From Aridibacter famidurans (GTDB taxonomy: Bacteria > Acidobacteriota > Blastocatellia > Pyrinomonadales > Pyrinomonadaceae): a DNA stretch of 56,734 nt. The translations under genes were made by a program, and so were the position numbers. Below are positions 1 to 8,554 of this stretch, piece by piece (within the stretch, counting starts at the first letter, position 1; every line of letters starts with the position of its first letter). The stretch spans positions 1 to 56,734 of the forward strand of contig JAGFIQ010000073.1 in assembly GCA_024103495.1 (NCBI GenBank). Direction: 5' to 3'. Under the pieces are notes generated by a model. That model worked only from the letters and a program-made list of their open reading frames with translations, had not been told where the DNA came from and ran no database searches.

Positions 1-679
<679 letters not shown>

Positions 680-765
680 CTAAATGATAAGGCATATCGC
701 GGTGACTGACAATCGGCGGTCGACGGCTGTCCCCGTATCAGCGACACCTGTGTTAAATTACTCGT

Positions 766-1941
766 ATGAGCGACTTTAGGCTGGATTTCCAGGACACGGA
801 AACGGCGTTCAAGGATAAATCGGACGCGGAATTGAGGGAGAAGTACCGGCTTTTCAAGCTTATGAATTCGCCGATACTCAACGGGATCGGCACTCGCAGC
901 GCCGAATTCGCGCTTTCGATCGGCCTTCCGGTCGAATGGCTTATCAAACGCACGATCTTCGAGCAGTTCTGCGGCGGTGAGACGATCGAGGAATGTCAGG
1001 CGACGATCGACCGGCTTGGAAATTCGGGGATCGGCGCGATCCTGGATTATTCCGTCGAGGGAAAAACGACCGAGGCGGACTTCGATTTCGGCAAAGAAGA
1101 GGTGATCAGAAACCTAGACCGCGCAAAGAACGATGACGACATACCTTTCGCGGTATTCAAGGTTACGGGCATCGCTCCGCTTGGGACTCTCGAGAAGGTG
1201 TCCTCCGGCGTCGAACTTCCGGCTTCGAACAAGTTGAAGTGGGAGAATGCCCAATCAAGGGTCCGCGAGATCTGCGAATATGCGAAAAAGATCGGCCAGC
1301 CGGTTTTTATAGACGCCGAAGAATCCTGGATCCAGGAAGCGATCGATCAGCTCGCGATGGGGATGATGGAAGAATGCAACACCGAAGCCCCGATCGTTTA
1401 CACGACGACCCAGTTATATCGACACGACCGTTTGGAGTACCTGCAGATGAAGCACAGGGAAGCTGCTGAAAAAGGCTACTTCTTCGCGGTAAAGCTGGTC
1501 CGCGGCGCTTATATGGAAAAGGAGCGCGAGCGTGCCGAGGAAAATGGCTATCCTTCGCCGATACAGCCGGACAAAAAGGCGACCGACGAAGCCTACGACG
1601 CCGCGGTCAAATACTGTATCGAACACATCGACGAGATATCGTTCGTCAACGGCACGCACAATGAAGAAAGCACACAGAAGATGGCTCAGCTTATGGAAGA
1701 GAAGCGGCTCGATCACGATCACCCGCACTGCCATTTCTCGCAGCTTTACGGGATGAGCGACAACCTGTCGTACATCCTCGCCGACAACGGGTTCAACGTG
1801 TCGAAATACGTCCCGTACGGTCCCGTAAAGGACGCGGTGCCGTATCTGATCCGACGAGCGCGCGAAAATACCTCGGTCACCGGCCAGATGAGCCGCGAGC
1901 TCGATCTGATAAGCCGGGAGATGAGGAGAAGGGGAATCTGA
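766..1941 (+). CDS. Proline dehydrogenase (monofunctional PRODH)
   Basis: FAD enzyme that oxidises proline to pyrroline-5-carboxylate, the first step of proline catabolism. The 391-residue product has the PRODH barrel. Near the C-terminus lie YVPYGPVKDAVPYLIRRARE and NTSVTGQMSREL, the conserved substrate/FAD region with paired arginines; FVNGTHNEES and FFAVKLVRGAYMEKERERA are further family motifs. There is no aldehyde dehydrogenase domain, so this is not a PutA fusion. The length fits the ~390-residue PRODH type rather than the ~300-residue Deinococcus type. The gene is divergent from proS. Its TGA stop runs directly into a heptamer repeat array. Confidence 0.9.
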   Translation: MSDFRLDFQDTETAFKDKSDAELREKYRLFKLMNSPILNGIGTRSAEFALSIGLPVEWLIKRTIFEQFCGGETIEECQATIDRLGNSGIGAILDYSVEGKTTEADFDFGKEEVIRNLDRAKNDDDIPFAVFKVTGIAPLGTLEKVSSGVELPASNKLKWENAQSRVREICEYAKKIGQPVFIDAEESWIQEAIDQLAMGMMEECNTEAPIVYTTTQLYRHDRLEYLQMKHREAAEKGYFFAVKLVRGAYMEKERERAEENGYPSPIQPDKKATDEAYDAAVKYCIEHIDEISFVNGTHNEESTQKMAQLMEEKRLDHDHPHCHFSQLYGMSDNLSYILADNGFNVSKYVPYGPVKDAVPYLIRRARENTSVTGQMSRELDLISREMRRRGI

Positions 1942-2086
1942 GTCAGCGAGCGGTGAGCAGTGAGCGGTAAGCAGTGAGCGGTGAGCCGCGAACGTTTGGC
2001 CTACGTCACTCGTTCAACTAAAAGAAACATACATGGCCTAAAAAGACAAAGGAGTGGCTGCTCACGGCTCACTGCTTACGCTCACA
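1942..2086. repeat. Heptamer repeat array (GTGAGCR family)
   Basis: The spacer after proline dehydrogenase is largely a tandem array with a 7-bp period, units GTGAGCA, GTGAGCG, GTAAGCA and GTGAGCC, at about 1951-1992. Related units in the opposite orientation (GCTCACG, GCTCACT, GCTTACG) occupy 2059-2085, so the two ends can pair. The array starts at the stop codon of the upstream gene. Confidence 0.8.
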
Positions 2087-2557
2087 ATGTTTTGTCCTAC
2101 CTGCGGAAAATCTGACCAGACGGAGAACACGTACTGCCGGCAGTGCGGCGAGTATCTTCCGGATTTCGAATCCGGTGGAAATATGCCGAAGTCGCCCGCC
2201 GAGCAGTTCAAGATGTCGCTGATCTTCAACGTCCTTTCGGCGGTTGCAGCCGTTGGGATGGCTACGGCATTGCTCATCTATCACGCCGGGATGGACGATG
2301 TTACGCCTTTGATATGGTCCGCGATCTCGCTCTTCTACGTGATCGGGATCTGGCAGACGGTCAGCTTCTTCAACAACTGGAAACTCCGCAAGCGGTTCAT
2401 TAGAAAAGAGAAGTTCAAGAAGAAAGGAAAGGGCGCCGAAACCGGAAAGCTGGAAGGTTCTGATGAACCCGAACTTATTCTTCCTGAGGCCGACCCTTCA
2501 CACGCCGTGCCTTCCAGCGTCGTTGAAGAAACTACGAGAGAACTGGAAAAACGGTGA
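2087..2557 (+). CDS. Zinc-ribbon membrane protein, function unknown
   Basis: The 156-residue product has an N-terminal zinc ribbon (CPTCG at residues 3-7 and CRQCG about 15 residues later). Two hydrophobic segments follow (about 50-72 and 78-96, around LIWSAISLFYVIGIWQTVSFF), then a charged Lys/Glu-rich tail. ATG 2087 was chosen because the zinc ribbon begins at once. A GTG at 2054 would add 11 residues that only translate the GCTCAC repeat. I see no clear ribosome binding site for the ATG. The stop TGA is embedded in another heptamer array. Function unknown; zinc-ribbon plus transmembrane proteins of this kind are common in Acidobacteriota. Confidence 0.72.
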   Translation: MFCPTCGKSDQTENTYCRQCGEYLPDFESGGNMPKSPAEQFKMSLIFNVLSAVAAVGMATALLIYHAGMDDVTPLIWSAISLFYVIGIWQTVSFFNNWKLRKRFIRKEKFKKKGKGAETGKLEGSDEPELILPEADPSHAVPSSVVEETTRELEKR

Positions 2558-2833
2558 GCAATGAGCCGTTTAGCGGCGGACTTGCCCGCTTCGGGAGCGG
2601 TGATCTGTTAGCAGTGAGCAGGGTGTCCGAGGCCCGACGGTGAGGGAGGGCTACCGTCGGAAAGTGAGCGGTGAGCTGCTAGCAGTGAGCAGTGGCGGTA
2701 AGCGGTGAGCGGTGATCAGGGTGTCCGAGGCCCTCCGTTACGTTCGGGCTTCGGACATAGCCTTGGAACTTTGAACCTGGAACTTGGAACTGATGATGGT
2801 AGCCCTCCCTGACGGTCGGCCTCCGGACACATA
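2555..2833. repeat. Mixed short-period repeat spacer
   Basis: No gene seen. The stretch combines GTGAGCR heptamers (2555-2580, 2600-2620, 2665-2715), three copies of a GC-rich motif readable as GTAGCCCTCGCTAACG or its complement next to a CTTCGGACAC-type end (about 2619-2660, 2718-2760, 2799-2830), and a short period-7 run TGGAACT/TTGAACC at 2763-2792. The GTAGCCC motif copies recur at 17.5-17.8 kb. Confidence 0.7.
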
Positions 2834-3193
2834 CTACCGGAGTCCCAGCAGCAATCTCACAGAAAGATCCGACACATCGCCGTTCCCGGAGGCGTGCCAT
2901 TCTCTCAAAGGTTCGAGCTCGGATTCCTCAAGCTTGCGGTTTCCCATTCTCGCTGTCTGTGTCGCTTCGAAGGCCCTTGTCGTGAGCGCGATGTGAGGCT
3001 TTCCGGTCTTGAGCTGACGGTCGGAAGCGATCGCCGAGTCGGCGCTTTCGACGTCCAGAAAAAGGTCCTCGTAAGCCGCTATGTGCCAGATCCTTCCGCC
3101 ATCCGATTCATCGACCGAAAGCAGTCTGAGCAGTCCGTAGCCGGCCTCGATCTGAAATATAAGGTAATCGCCCGCCCTGTAATCCTGTGACAT
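2834..3193 (-). CDS. Hypothetical protein, 119 aa
   Basis: Small soluble acidic protein beginning MSQDYRAGDYLIFQIEAGYG. There is no signal peptide, membrane segment or motif that I recognise. The opening residues (AGDYLIFQIEAGYGLLRLLSV, followed by IWHIAAYEDLFLDVE) look like a small beta-barrel, and such folds occur in conserved bacterial hypotheticals. The start is the ATG at 3193, 60 bp from the divergent deaminase gene, so the two may share a promoter region. Kept as a real gene because codon use matches the neighbours and the start lies sensibly opposite the deaminase. Function not assigned. Confidence 0.6.
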   Translation of the reverse strand: MSQDYRAGDYLIFQIEAGYGLLRLLSVDESDGGRIWHIAAYEDLFLDVESADSAIASDRQLKTGKPHIALTTRAFEATQTARMGNRKLEESELEPLREWHASGNGDVSDLSVRLLLGLR

Positions 3194-3253
3194 AATTCAA
3201 ATCTTATTGCGGCAAAAAGGGTTATTCAAGAAAGGCACAGCAAAGGAGCGAGA

Positions 3254-3703
3254 ATGACTTACGAAGAAATGCTCGAAACCGCGCTTTCCGAAGCGAGACT
3301 CGGCGCGGCGGAGGGCGGCGTCCCGATCGGCGCGGCGTTGTTCGACAGCGACGGGAATCTCCTTGGAAAGGGCCGGAACCGCCGGATCCAGCACGACGAT
3401 CCTTCGGTGCACGGAGAAACGGACGCGTTCCGGAACGCCGGACGGCAGACCGACTACCGGAGCACGGTGATGGTCACTACTCTCGCGCCTTGCTGGTACT
3501 GCAGCGGTCTGATCCGCCAATTCAGGATCGGAACGGTCGTCGTCGGCGAGTCCGAGACCTTCTCGGGCGGGATCGAATGGTTGCGCGATAACGGCGTTAA
3601 GGTGATCGATCTCGACAGTGAGGAATGCAAGGACCTCCTCGGGGCATTTATCGAAGCGCATCCGGAGGTGTGGAACGAGGACATCGGAGAAACGGGAGAG
3701 TAG
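3254..3703 (+). CDS. Cytosine deaminase, fungal FCY1 type
   Basis: Zinc-dependent deaminase of the CDA fold, 149 residues. The zinc and catalytic residues are visible: H53 and E55 in HGETDA, and C80 and C83 in TLAPCWYC. The C-terminal stretch (HPEVWNEDIGE) and the VVVGESETFSGG segment match the yeast cytosine deaminase (FCY1) subfamily rather than TadA, which has HAE and PCxxC with a different tail, or the unrelated bacterial CodA amidohydrolase. The expected reaction is cytosine to uracil for pyrimidine salvage. GGAG lies 5-6 bases before the ATG. It diverges from the 119-residue hypothetical. Substrate preference within this subfamily is inferred from motifs only. Confidence 0.85.
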   Translation: MTYEEMLETALSEARLGAAEGGVPIGAALFDSDGNLLGKGRNRRIQHDDPSVHGETDAFRNAGRQTDYRSTVMVTTLAPCWYCSGLIRQFRIGTVVVGESETFSGGIEWLRDNGVKVIDLDSEECKDLLGAFIEAHPEVWNEDIGETGE

Positions 3704-3708
3704 GAAAG

Positions 3709-3828
3709 AAACAGGATGGACAGGATAGTCAGGATTGGGCGGCCGTAACCATAACATGGACGGTTCCAGGAAATTCGGCTGATTGGCCTCTGAGATCCAG
3801 TACCTTGTGTATCCTGTCCATCTTGTTT
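3709..3828. repeat. Inverted repeat pair in spacer (AGGATGGACAGGAT)
   Basis: An 18-nt arm at 3709-3726 (AAACAGGATGGACAGGAT) and its complement at 3811-3828 match with one mismatch, separated by 84 nt. A further partial unit (TCAGGATTG) follows the left arm. The pair lies between the deaminase and thiolase genes; no gene is seen between them. Confidence 0.75.
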
Positions 3829-3920
3829 TCTCCTTCTTTGCTTAGAATTTCCCGAAATGAGAGACTTTATTTTTCCGAACGCAATTACCAAACTTCATAT
3901 TTCAAAAGGGGTGACGATAG

Positions 3921-5114
3921 ATGAGCGAATTAAAAGAAGCAGTAATAATCAGCGCCGCGAGGACGGCGACCGGCAGATATATGGGCAGCCTTATGCCCTT
4001 CTCGGCGACCGATCTGGGCGCCGCAGCGGTCAAAGAGGCTGTCAAGCGCGCCGGGATCAAGAACGAGGACGTCGATGAAGTGATAATGGGCTGCGTGGTC
4101 CAGGCGGGACTCGGCCAGGCGCCCGCAAGGCAAGCGGCTCTCAAGGCGGAGCTTCCGCCGGAGGTTTCCGCGCTGACCGTGAACATGGTCTGCGGGTCCG
4201 GATTGCGTGCCGTTTCGCTTGCTGCGCAATCGATCCGTTTGGGAGATTCCGATTTCGTCGTCGCAGGCGGGATGGAATCGATGTCGAACATTCCGTACGC
4301 GCTTCCGGAAGCCCGCGAAGGGTTCCGTATGGGCAACAAGACGGCGACCGACCTTATGATCCACGACGGCCTCTGGTGCCCGTTCGAGAACTGGCACATG
4401 GGCAACACCGGCGAGGTCGTTTCGGAGAAATATCAGATCGGTAGAGGCGAGCAGGACGAGTACGCCTACAACTCGCACCGCAAGGCAATGGAGGCGCGCG
4501 ACGAAGGCCGCTTCTCCGACGAGATCGTCCCGATCGAGATCCCGCAGAGAAAGGGCGATCCGGTGACGTTCGACAAGGATGAGACGATCCGAGACGACAC
4601 ATCGGTCGAAGGACTATCGAAACTGAGGCCGGCATTCAAGAAGGACGGCGGCACCGTTACTGCCGGGAACGCCCCCGGTGTCAACGACGGAGCCTCGGCG
4701 GTCGTTGTGACCTCGGCGGATAAGGCGAAAGCGATGGGCGTCGAGCCGCTCGCGAAGATCGTTGCGTATGCGACGTCCGGCATAGAGCCGAAGCTGATCA
4801 TGATGGCTCCCGTGCAAGGAGTCCTGAACGTGCTGGAGAAAGCCGGCTGGTCGATGGAGGACGTCGATCTTTTCGAGCTGAACGAGGCTTTCTCGGTCCA
4901 GGCGCTTGGAGTGATGAAGGAACTCGGGCTAGATATGGACAAGGTGAACGTCAACGGAGGCGCGGTCGCGCTCGGTCACGCCATCGGCAACAGCGGTTCG
5001 AGGATCCTTACGACGCTGCTTTACGAGATGAAGCGCCGAGGAGTGAAAAAAGGTGTCGCCGCGCTTTGCCTCGGAGGCGGGAATTCCGTCGCGATGGCTG
5101 TCGAGCGCGACTGA
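3921..5114 (+). CDS. Acetyl-CoA acetyltransferase (thiolase)
   Basis: Type II thiolase, 397 residues, condensing or cleaving acyl-CoA and acetyl-CoA in the cytoplasm. The catalytic residues are present: C91 in [12 protein letters not shown]353 in [16 protein letters not shown] and C383 in [11 protein letters not shown]. Family anchors AGGMESMSN and ELNEAFSVQ are intact. An AAGGGGTGA ribosome binding site precedes the ATG. With the downstream 3-hydroxyacyl-CoA dehydrogenase it supplies two steps of short-chain acyl-CoA or butanoate metabolism, or the end of beta-oxidation. Direction and chain length cannot be read from the sequence. Confidence 0.95.
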   Translation: MSELKEAVIISAARTATGRYMGSLMPFSATDLGAAAVKEAVKRAGIKNEDVDEVIMGCVVQAGLGQAPARQAALKAELPPEVSALTVNMVCGSGLRAVSLAAQSIRLGDSDFVVAGGMESMSNIPYALPEAREGFRMGNKTATDLMIHDGLWCPFENWHMGNTGEVVSEKYQIGRGEQDEYAYNSHRKAMEARDEGRFSDEIVPIEIPQRKGDPVTFDKDETIRDDTSVEGLSKLRPAFKKDGGTVTAGNAPGVNDGASAVVVTSADKAKAMGVEPLAKIVAYATSGIEPKLIMMAPVQGVLNVLEKAGWSMEDVDLFELNEAFSVQALGVMKELGLDMDKVNVNGGAVALGHAIGNSGSRILTTLLYEMKRRGVKKGVAALCLGGGNSVAMAVERD

Positions 5115-5193
5115 ACCCTGGAACCCGGCCCGCACGTTGACCGTAATGTTCAGCGGAAACGCACTTTACGGGATTTAAATAGGAGTTGGACAA

Positions 5194-5619
5194 ATGACTG
5201 CGAGAGATCATAACAGGCTTCTTGGGATCTTCTTTCTCATCAACGGCGGGCTCTCGGTATTGGGATCAGTGATCTTCGCGCTGATCTACGGCGGGATGGG
5301 CACGATGATGCTGACATCCGTACGAGAGCGCGAGGCGCAGACCGTCGGCGGGATCTTCATCATTCTCGCTGTCGTTGTTTCGGCGATGATCCTGATCTTC
5401 TCGGTCTTCTATCTAGTCACGGGCTGGAAGATCTACAAGGAGGCGCAGATCGGCCGCGTTCTCGGAATCATCGCGAGCATCCTGTGCATTATGAATTTCC
5501 CCTTGGGAACTGCGCTCGGGATCTACGGGATCTGGTTCTTTTTCGGAGATATGGGCAAGGCGTTCTACGAGGGCGGGATGTCGACGCAGGTACCGCCGCC
5601 TCCGAACAGCTGGCAGTGA
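5194..5619 (+). CDS. Small integral membrane protein, function unknown
   Basis: A 141-residue protein with four likely membrane segments: around 10-32 (GIFFLINGGLSVLGSVIFAL), 50-75 (GIFIILAVVVSAMILIFSVFY), 86-102 and 105-116 (LGIYGIWFFFGDM). It ends in a proline-rich tail (QVPPPPNSWQ). TAGGAG is placed 8 bases before the ATG. It lies between thiolase and hydroxyacyl-CoA dehydrogenase and is followed by a hairpin terminator. No family was recognised beyond a resemblance to small unannotated acidobacterial membrane proteins. Confidence 0.75.
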   Translation: MTARDHNRLLGIFFLINGGLSVLGSVIFALIYGGMGTMMLTSVREREAQTVGGIFIILAVVVSAMILIFSVFYLVTGWKIYKEAQIGRVLGIIASILCIMNFPLGTALGIYGIWFFFGDMGKAFYEGGMSTQVPPPPNSWQ

Positions 5620-5942
5620 TCTCGGGACTGAGGCATCGGAACCCGGAGCGCAAGCGACGGGCATAACCGAAGAGCTCAGGCTTGTTCGGGCGAGAAGAGA
5701 TCCGGGCTCCTTTGGGAGCCCAGTTTTGTTGGAGGTTGCCGCGGCGTTCGGCCCCTAACGGAACCGAGGCTCTCGCCATCGTCGCGTTGCTATTAACATT
5801 ATGCGCCGATGGCGCCGGTCAATGGTCAATGTTCAATGGCCACTGGTCATTGACGCCTGTTTGTCTTCCCCCCGGATTTCGTCTATCTTTTTAACCATAT
5901 CCGCTCAAACAAACACAATAGAAACATCACTTTAAGACCATT
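5620..5942. other. Intergenic stretch with terminator and AATGGTC heptamers
   Basis: 323 bp without a gene. It holds the terminator at 5704-5730 and a period-7 run (AATGGTC, AATGTTC, AATGGCC, ACTGGTC, ATTGACG) at 5821-5855. The same heptamer family recurs at 6794-6825 and 37741-37800. Nothing further is recognised in 5856-5942, and no clear ribosome binding site precedes the next gene. Confidence 0.7.
5704..5730 (+). terminator. Rho-independent terminator after membrane protein gene
   Basis: GGGCTCC (5704-5710) pairs with GGAGCCC (5715-5721) around a 4-nt loop, followed by AGTTTTGTT. It stands 84 bp after the membrane protein stop at 5619. Confidence 0.65.
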
Positions 5943-6791
5943 ATGAGCAACAAGATAGGTGTTATCGGCTCCGGCACGATGGGCAACGGGATCGCCCAGA
6001 CCGCGGCCGTGAACGGTTTCGACGTCGTGATGAGCGACGTTGCCGAAGAATTCGTCGAGAGAGGGATCTCGGCGATCGGGAAGAGCCTCGACCGATTCGT
6101 GAGCAAGGAAAAGATGACGGAGGACGAGAAGTCCGCCGCGCTCGGCCGGATCGAGGGGACAACGGACTATGCCGCGATCTCCGACTGCGATCTTATCGTC
6201 GAGGCCGCGACCGAGAATTTCGAGGTCAAGAAGTCGATCTTTGGCGAGCTCGACCTCGTGGCCAAGCCGGATGCGATCCTTGCGACCAACACGTCATCGA
6301 TCTCCATCACGAAGATCGCCGCGACGACCAAGCGGCCCGACAAGGTGATCGGGATGCATTTCTTCAACCCCGTCCCGCTGATGAAGCTTGTCGAGGTGAT
6401 CCGGGGAATCGAGACTTCCGACGAGACATATGCCTCGGTCAAGGAAATGTCGGAGAAGCTCGGAAAGGTCCCGGTCGAATGCAACGATTATCCCGGCTTC
6501 GTCTCGAACCGCATCCTTATGCCGATGATCAATGAGGCGGTTTTCGCTTTACACGAGGGGGTCGCCACCAGGGAATCGATCGACGAGATAATGAAACTGG
6601 GGATGAATCACCCGATGGGGCCTCTGACGCTCGCGGATTTTATAGGCCTCGATGTCTGCCTGGCGATCCTGAACGTACTGCACGAGGGCCTGGGCGATCC
6701 GAAGTACCGGCCGTGCCCATTGTTGAAGAAATATGTTGACGCGGGATGGCTTGGAAGGAAGTCGGGCCGCGGGTTTTACGAATACTCGTAA
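5943..6791 (+). CDS. 3-hydroxybutyryl-CoA dehydrogenase
   Basis: NAD(P)-dependent oxidoreductase interconverting 3-hydroxyacyl-CoA and 3-ketoacyl-CoA, 282 residues, the usual length of the stand-alone enzyme. The N-terminal Rossmann motif is [15 protein letters not shown]. The catalytic region [15 protein letters not shown] with its His, the NTSSISIT loop, and the C-terminal domain ([34 protein letters not shown]) are all intact. It pairs functionally with the thiolase at 3921-5114. The next array of AATGGTC heptamers begins two bases after its TAA stop. Confidence 0.94.
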   Translation: MSNKIGVIGSGTMGNGIAQTAAVNGFDVVMSDVAEEFVERGISAIGKSLDRFVSKEKMTEDEKSAALGRIEGTTDYAAISDCDLIVEAATENFEVKKSIFGELDLVAKPDAILATNTSSISITKIAATTKRPDKVIGMHFFNPVPLMKLVEVIRGIETSDETYASVKEMSEKLGKVPVECNDYPGFVSNRILMPMINEAVFALHEGVATRESIDEIMKLGMNHPMGPLTLADFIGLDVCLAILNVLHEGLGDPKYRPCPLLKKYVDAGWLGRKSGRGFYEYS

Positions 6792-7177
6792 CAATGGTCA
6801 ATGGTCATTGAACATTGATCAATGTAAGGCACGTCGCCGGCGCTGCCGGTTCGAATTATTCTTCTTTGCGGATCTTGGCGGCTTTGCGCCTTTGCGAGAG
6901 ACTTCTTCATCTGTGAAGCGGCCGGAAGTCGTTTAAGGCCTACGGCAAAGTCGTCAAGACGCAAAGCGCCGCAAAGAAGAGCATCCTTGGCCCCGCCATA
7001 GCGGCGATGAAAAGACTTGGCGGATCTTGGCGGCTTTGCGCCTTTGCGAGAGACTTCTTCACGTGCGAAGCGGGTGGAGGTCGTATAAGATCGCCCGCAA
7101 AGTCGCCAAGACGCAAAGTGACGCAAGGAGAAGATGAAGAGCAAAAGTGAGGCGGTAGCCGAAACGGAGAAAAACAT
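6792..7177. repeat. Intergenic stretch with 152-bp direct repeat of GCAAAG-type units
   Basis: 386 bp without a gene. AATGGTC/ATTGAAC heptamers occupy 6794-6825. Two copies of a longer block then follow, offset by 152 bp: GATCTTGGCGGCTTTGCGCC starts at 6871 and again at 7023. Each block begins with CTTTGCG-type words and ends with the reverse-complement type (CGCAAAGTCGNCAAGACGCA), so each copy could fold on itself. The ribosome binding site of the next gene (GGAG) lies just before 7178. Confidence 0.8.
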
Positions 7178-8554
7178 ATGAAGAAATTATCCATAACTCT
7201 CCTTCTGTTAACATTTGCAGCCGCCGCTGCGGCGCAGACCAAGGTGCCGGAGATGCCTATCTTTGAACGCACCCTGTCGAACGGGATGAAAGTCGTGACC
7301 GTCCAGGACCGTTCGAATCCGGTTGTGACCGTTCAGGTCTGGTATCGCGTCGGGGGCAAGGACGATCCCGTGGGTAAGTCCGGTTTCGCGCATATGTTCG
7401 AGCATATGATGTTCAAGGCGACGAAGAACATGCCGAACGAGACAATGGACAGGCTGACCGAGGACGTCGGCGGATGGAACAACGCTTCGACCCGCGAGGA
7501 CCTGACCAATTACTACGAAGAGATCCCCTCGAACTACCTCGAGTCGCTTCTCTGGGCCGAGGCCGAGAGAATGGTCAATCTCGCAGTCGATGAAGGCAAT
7601 TTCGCATCGGAGAGGGACGTCGTGAAAGAGGAGTTCCGTCAGGGCGTGCTCGCCAATCCGTACGGAATGTTCTTCCAATATCTGGACAGCCTCTCGTTCA
7701 CGAAACATCCTTACAAACGCGGCGTGATCGGGAATCTCGACGAACTTAACGCGGCGACGATCGAGGACGCGTTCGCCTTTTACCGCGATTATTACCGGCC
7801 CGACAACGCGGCTTTGATCGTCGTCGGCGAATTCGACCGGGCGCAGCTCGACAAGTGGGTAGACAAGTACTTCGCTGGTATCAAGAACCCCGACGGGGCG
7901 ATCAAGCGCGTCACCGTCGAAGAGCCTGCGAAGACCGAGGAAGAGAGATACGATCGCACGAGGCCGAACGTGCCGGAATGCTGTCCCGCGCTCGGGATCA
8001 CGTATCTCGCTCCTCCGTCCACAAGTGAAGACGTCGCGGCCCTGGAAGTACTTCAGGCGATCCTCTCCGGCGGCGAGAGCTCCAGGCTTTACCAGTCGCT
8101 TGTTTACAAGAAACAGCTGGCGCAGGACGTAGGATTTTTCGCGGACATTCGCACCGATCCGGGGCTCCTGATCTTCTACGCGATCGCGGCCAGCGGTAAG
8201 ACGACCGCCGAGATGGAGAAGGCGATAGACGAAGAGATCGCGAATCTGAAGGAAGAGGCACCGACCTCTATCGAGATCGAGAAGGCAAAGAACGTATTGA
8301 TCACCCGAATCCTCCGCGACCGCGAGACGGTCAACGGCAAAGCCGTGGCGATCGGAGAAGCTATCATTTATCAGGGAGACGCGAAAGCGGCTAACTCAGA
8401 AGTCAAGCGATTACAGGCAGTTACAGTAGATGACTTAAAGCGGGTTGTTAATAAATACATGGGTGGAAAGAATCGCGTGGTTATCAACTACCGTAACGGT
8501 GAAGCCGAAGAGTCGAGTAAACCTGCTGAAGAAAACGAAGGAGGTGTGAGATGA
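7178..8554 (+). CDS. M16 family zinc peptidase (active subunit)
   Basis: Exported pitrilysin-type metallopeptidase, 458 residues. A signal peptide (MKKLSITLLLLTFAAAAAAQ) precedes the mature protein. The inverted zinc motif HxxEH is intact at H72, E75 and H76 (FAHMFEHMMF). The third ligand region is ERDVVKEEFRQ near residues 145-154. GGAG sits 8 bases before the ATG. The gene overlaps the next M16 gene by 4 bp (ATGA), so the two are translationally coupled. In known M16B heterodimers one subunit carries the zinc site and the partner shapes the chamber, and this arrangement fits that. Location is likely periplasmic or at the outer envelope. Confidence 0.93.
   Translation: MKKLSITLLLLTFAAAAAAQTKVPEMPIFERTLSNGMKVVTVQDRSNPVVTVQVWYRVGGKDDPVGKSGFAHMFEHMMFKATKNMPNETMDRLTEDVGGWNNASTREDLTNYYEEIPSNYLESLLWAEAERMVNLAVDEGNFASERDVVKEEFRQGVLANPYGMFFQYLDSLSFTKHPYKRGVIGNLDELNAATIEDAFAFYRDYYRPDNAALIVVGEFDRAQLDKWVDKYFAGIKNPDGAIKRVTVEEPAKTEEERYDRTRPNVPECCPALGITYLAPPSTSEDVAALEVLQAILSGGESSRLYQSLVYKKQLAQDVGFFADIRTDPGLLIFYAIAASGKTTAEMEKAIDEEIANLKEEAPTSIEIEKAKNVLITRILRDRETVNGKAVAIGEAIIYQGDAKAANSEVKRLQAVTVDDLKRVVNKYMGGKNRVVINYRNGEAEESSKPAEENEGGVR

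Noticed and set aside
1942..2086. CRISPR array
   Set aside because: Period is 7 bp with no spacers; there are no cas genes in the window.
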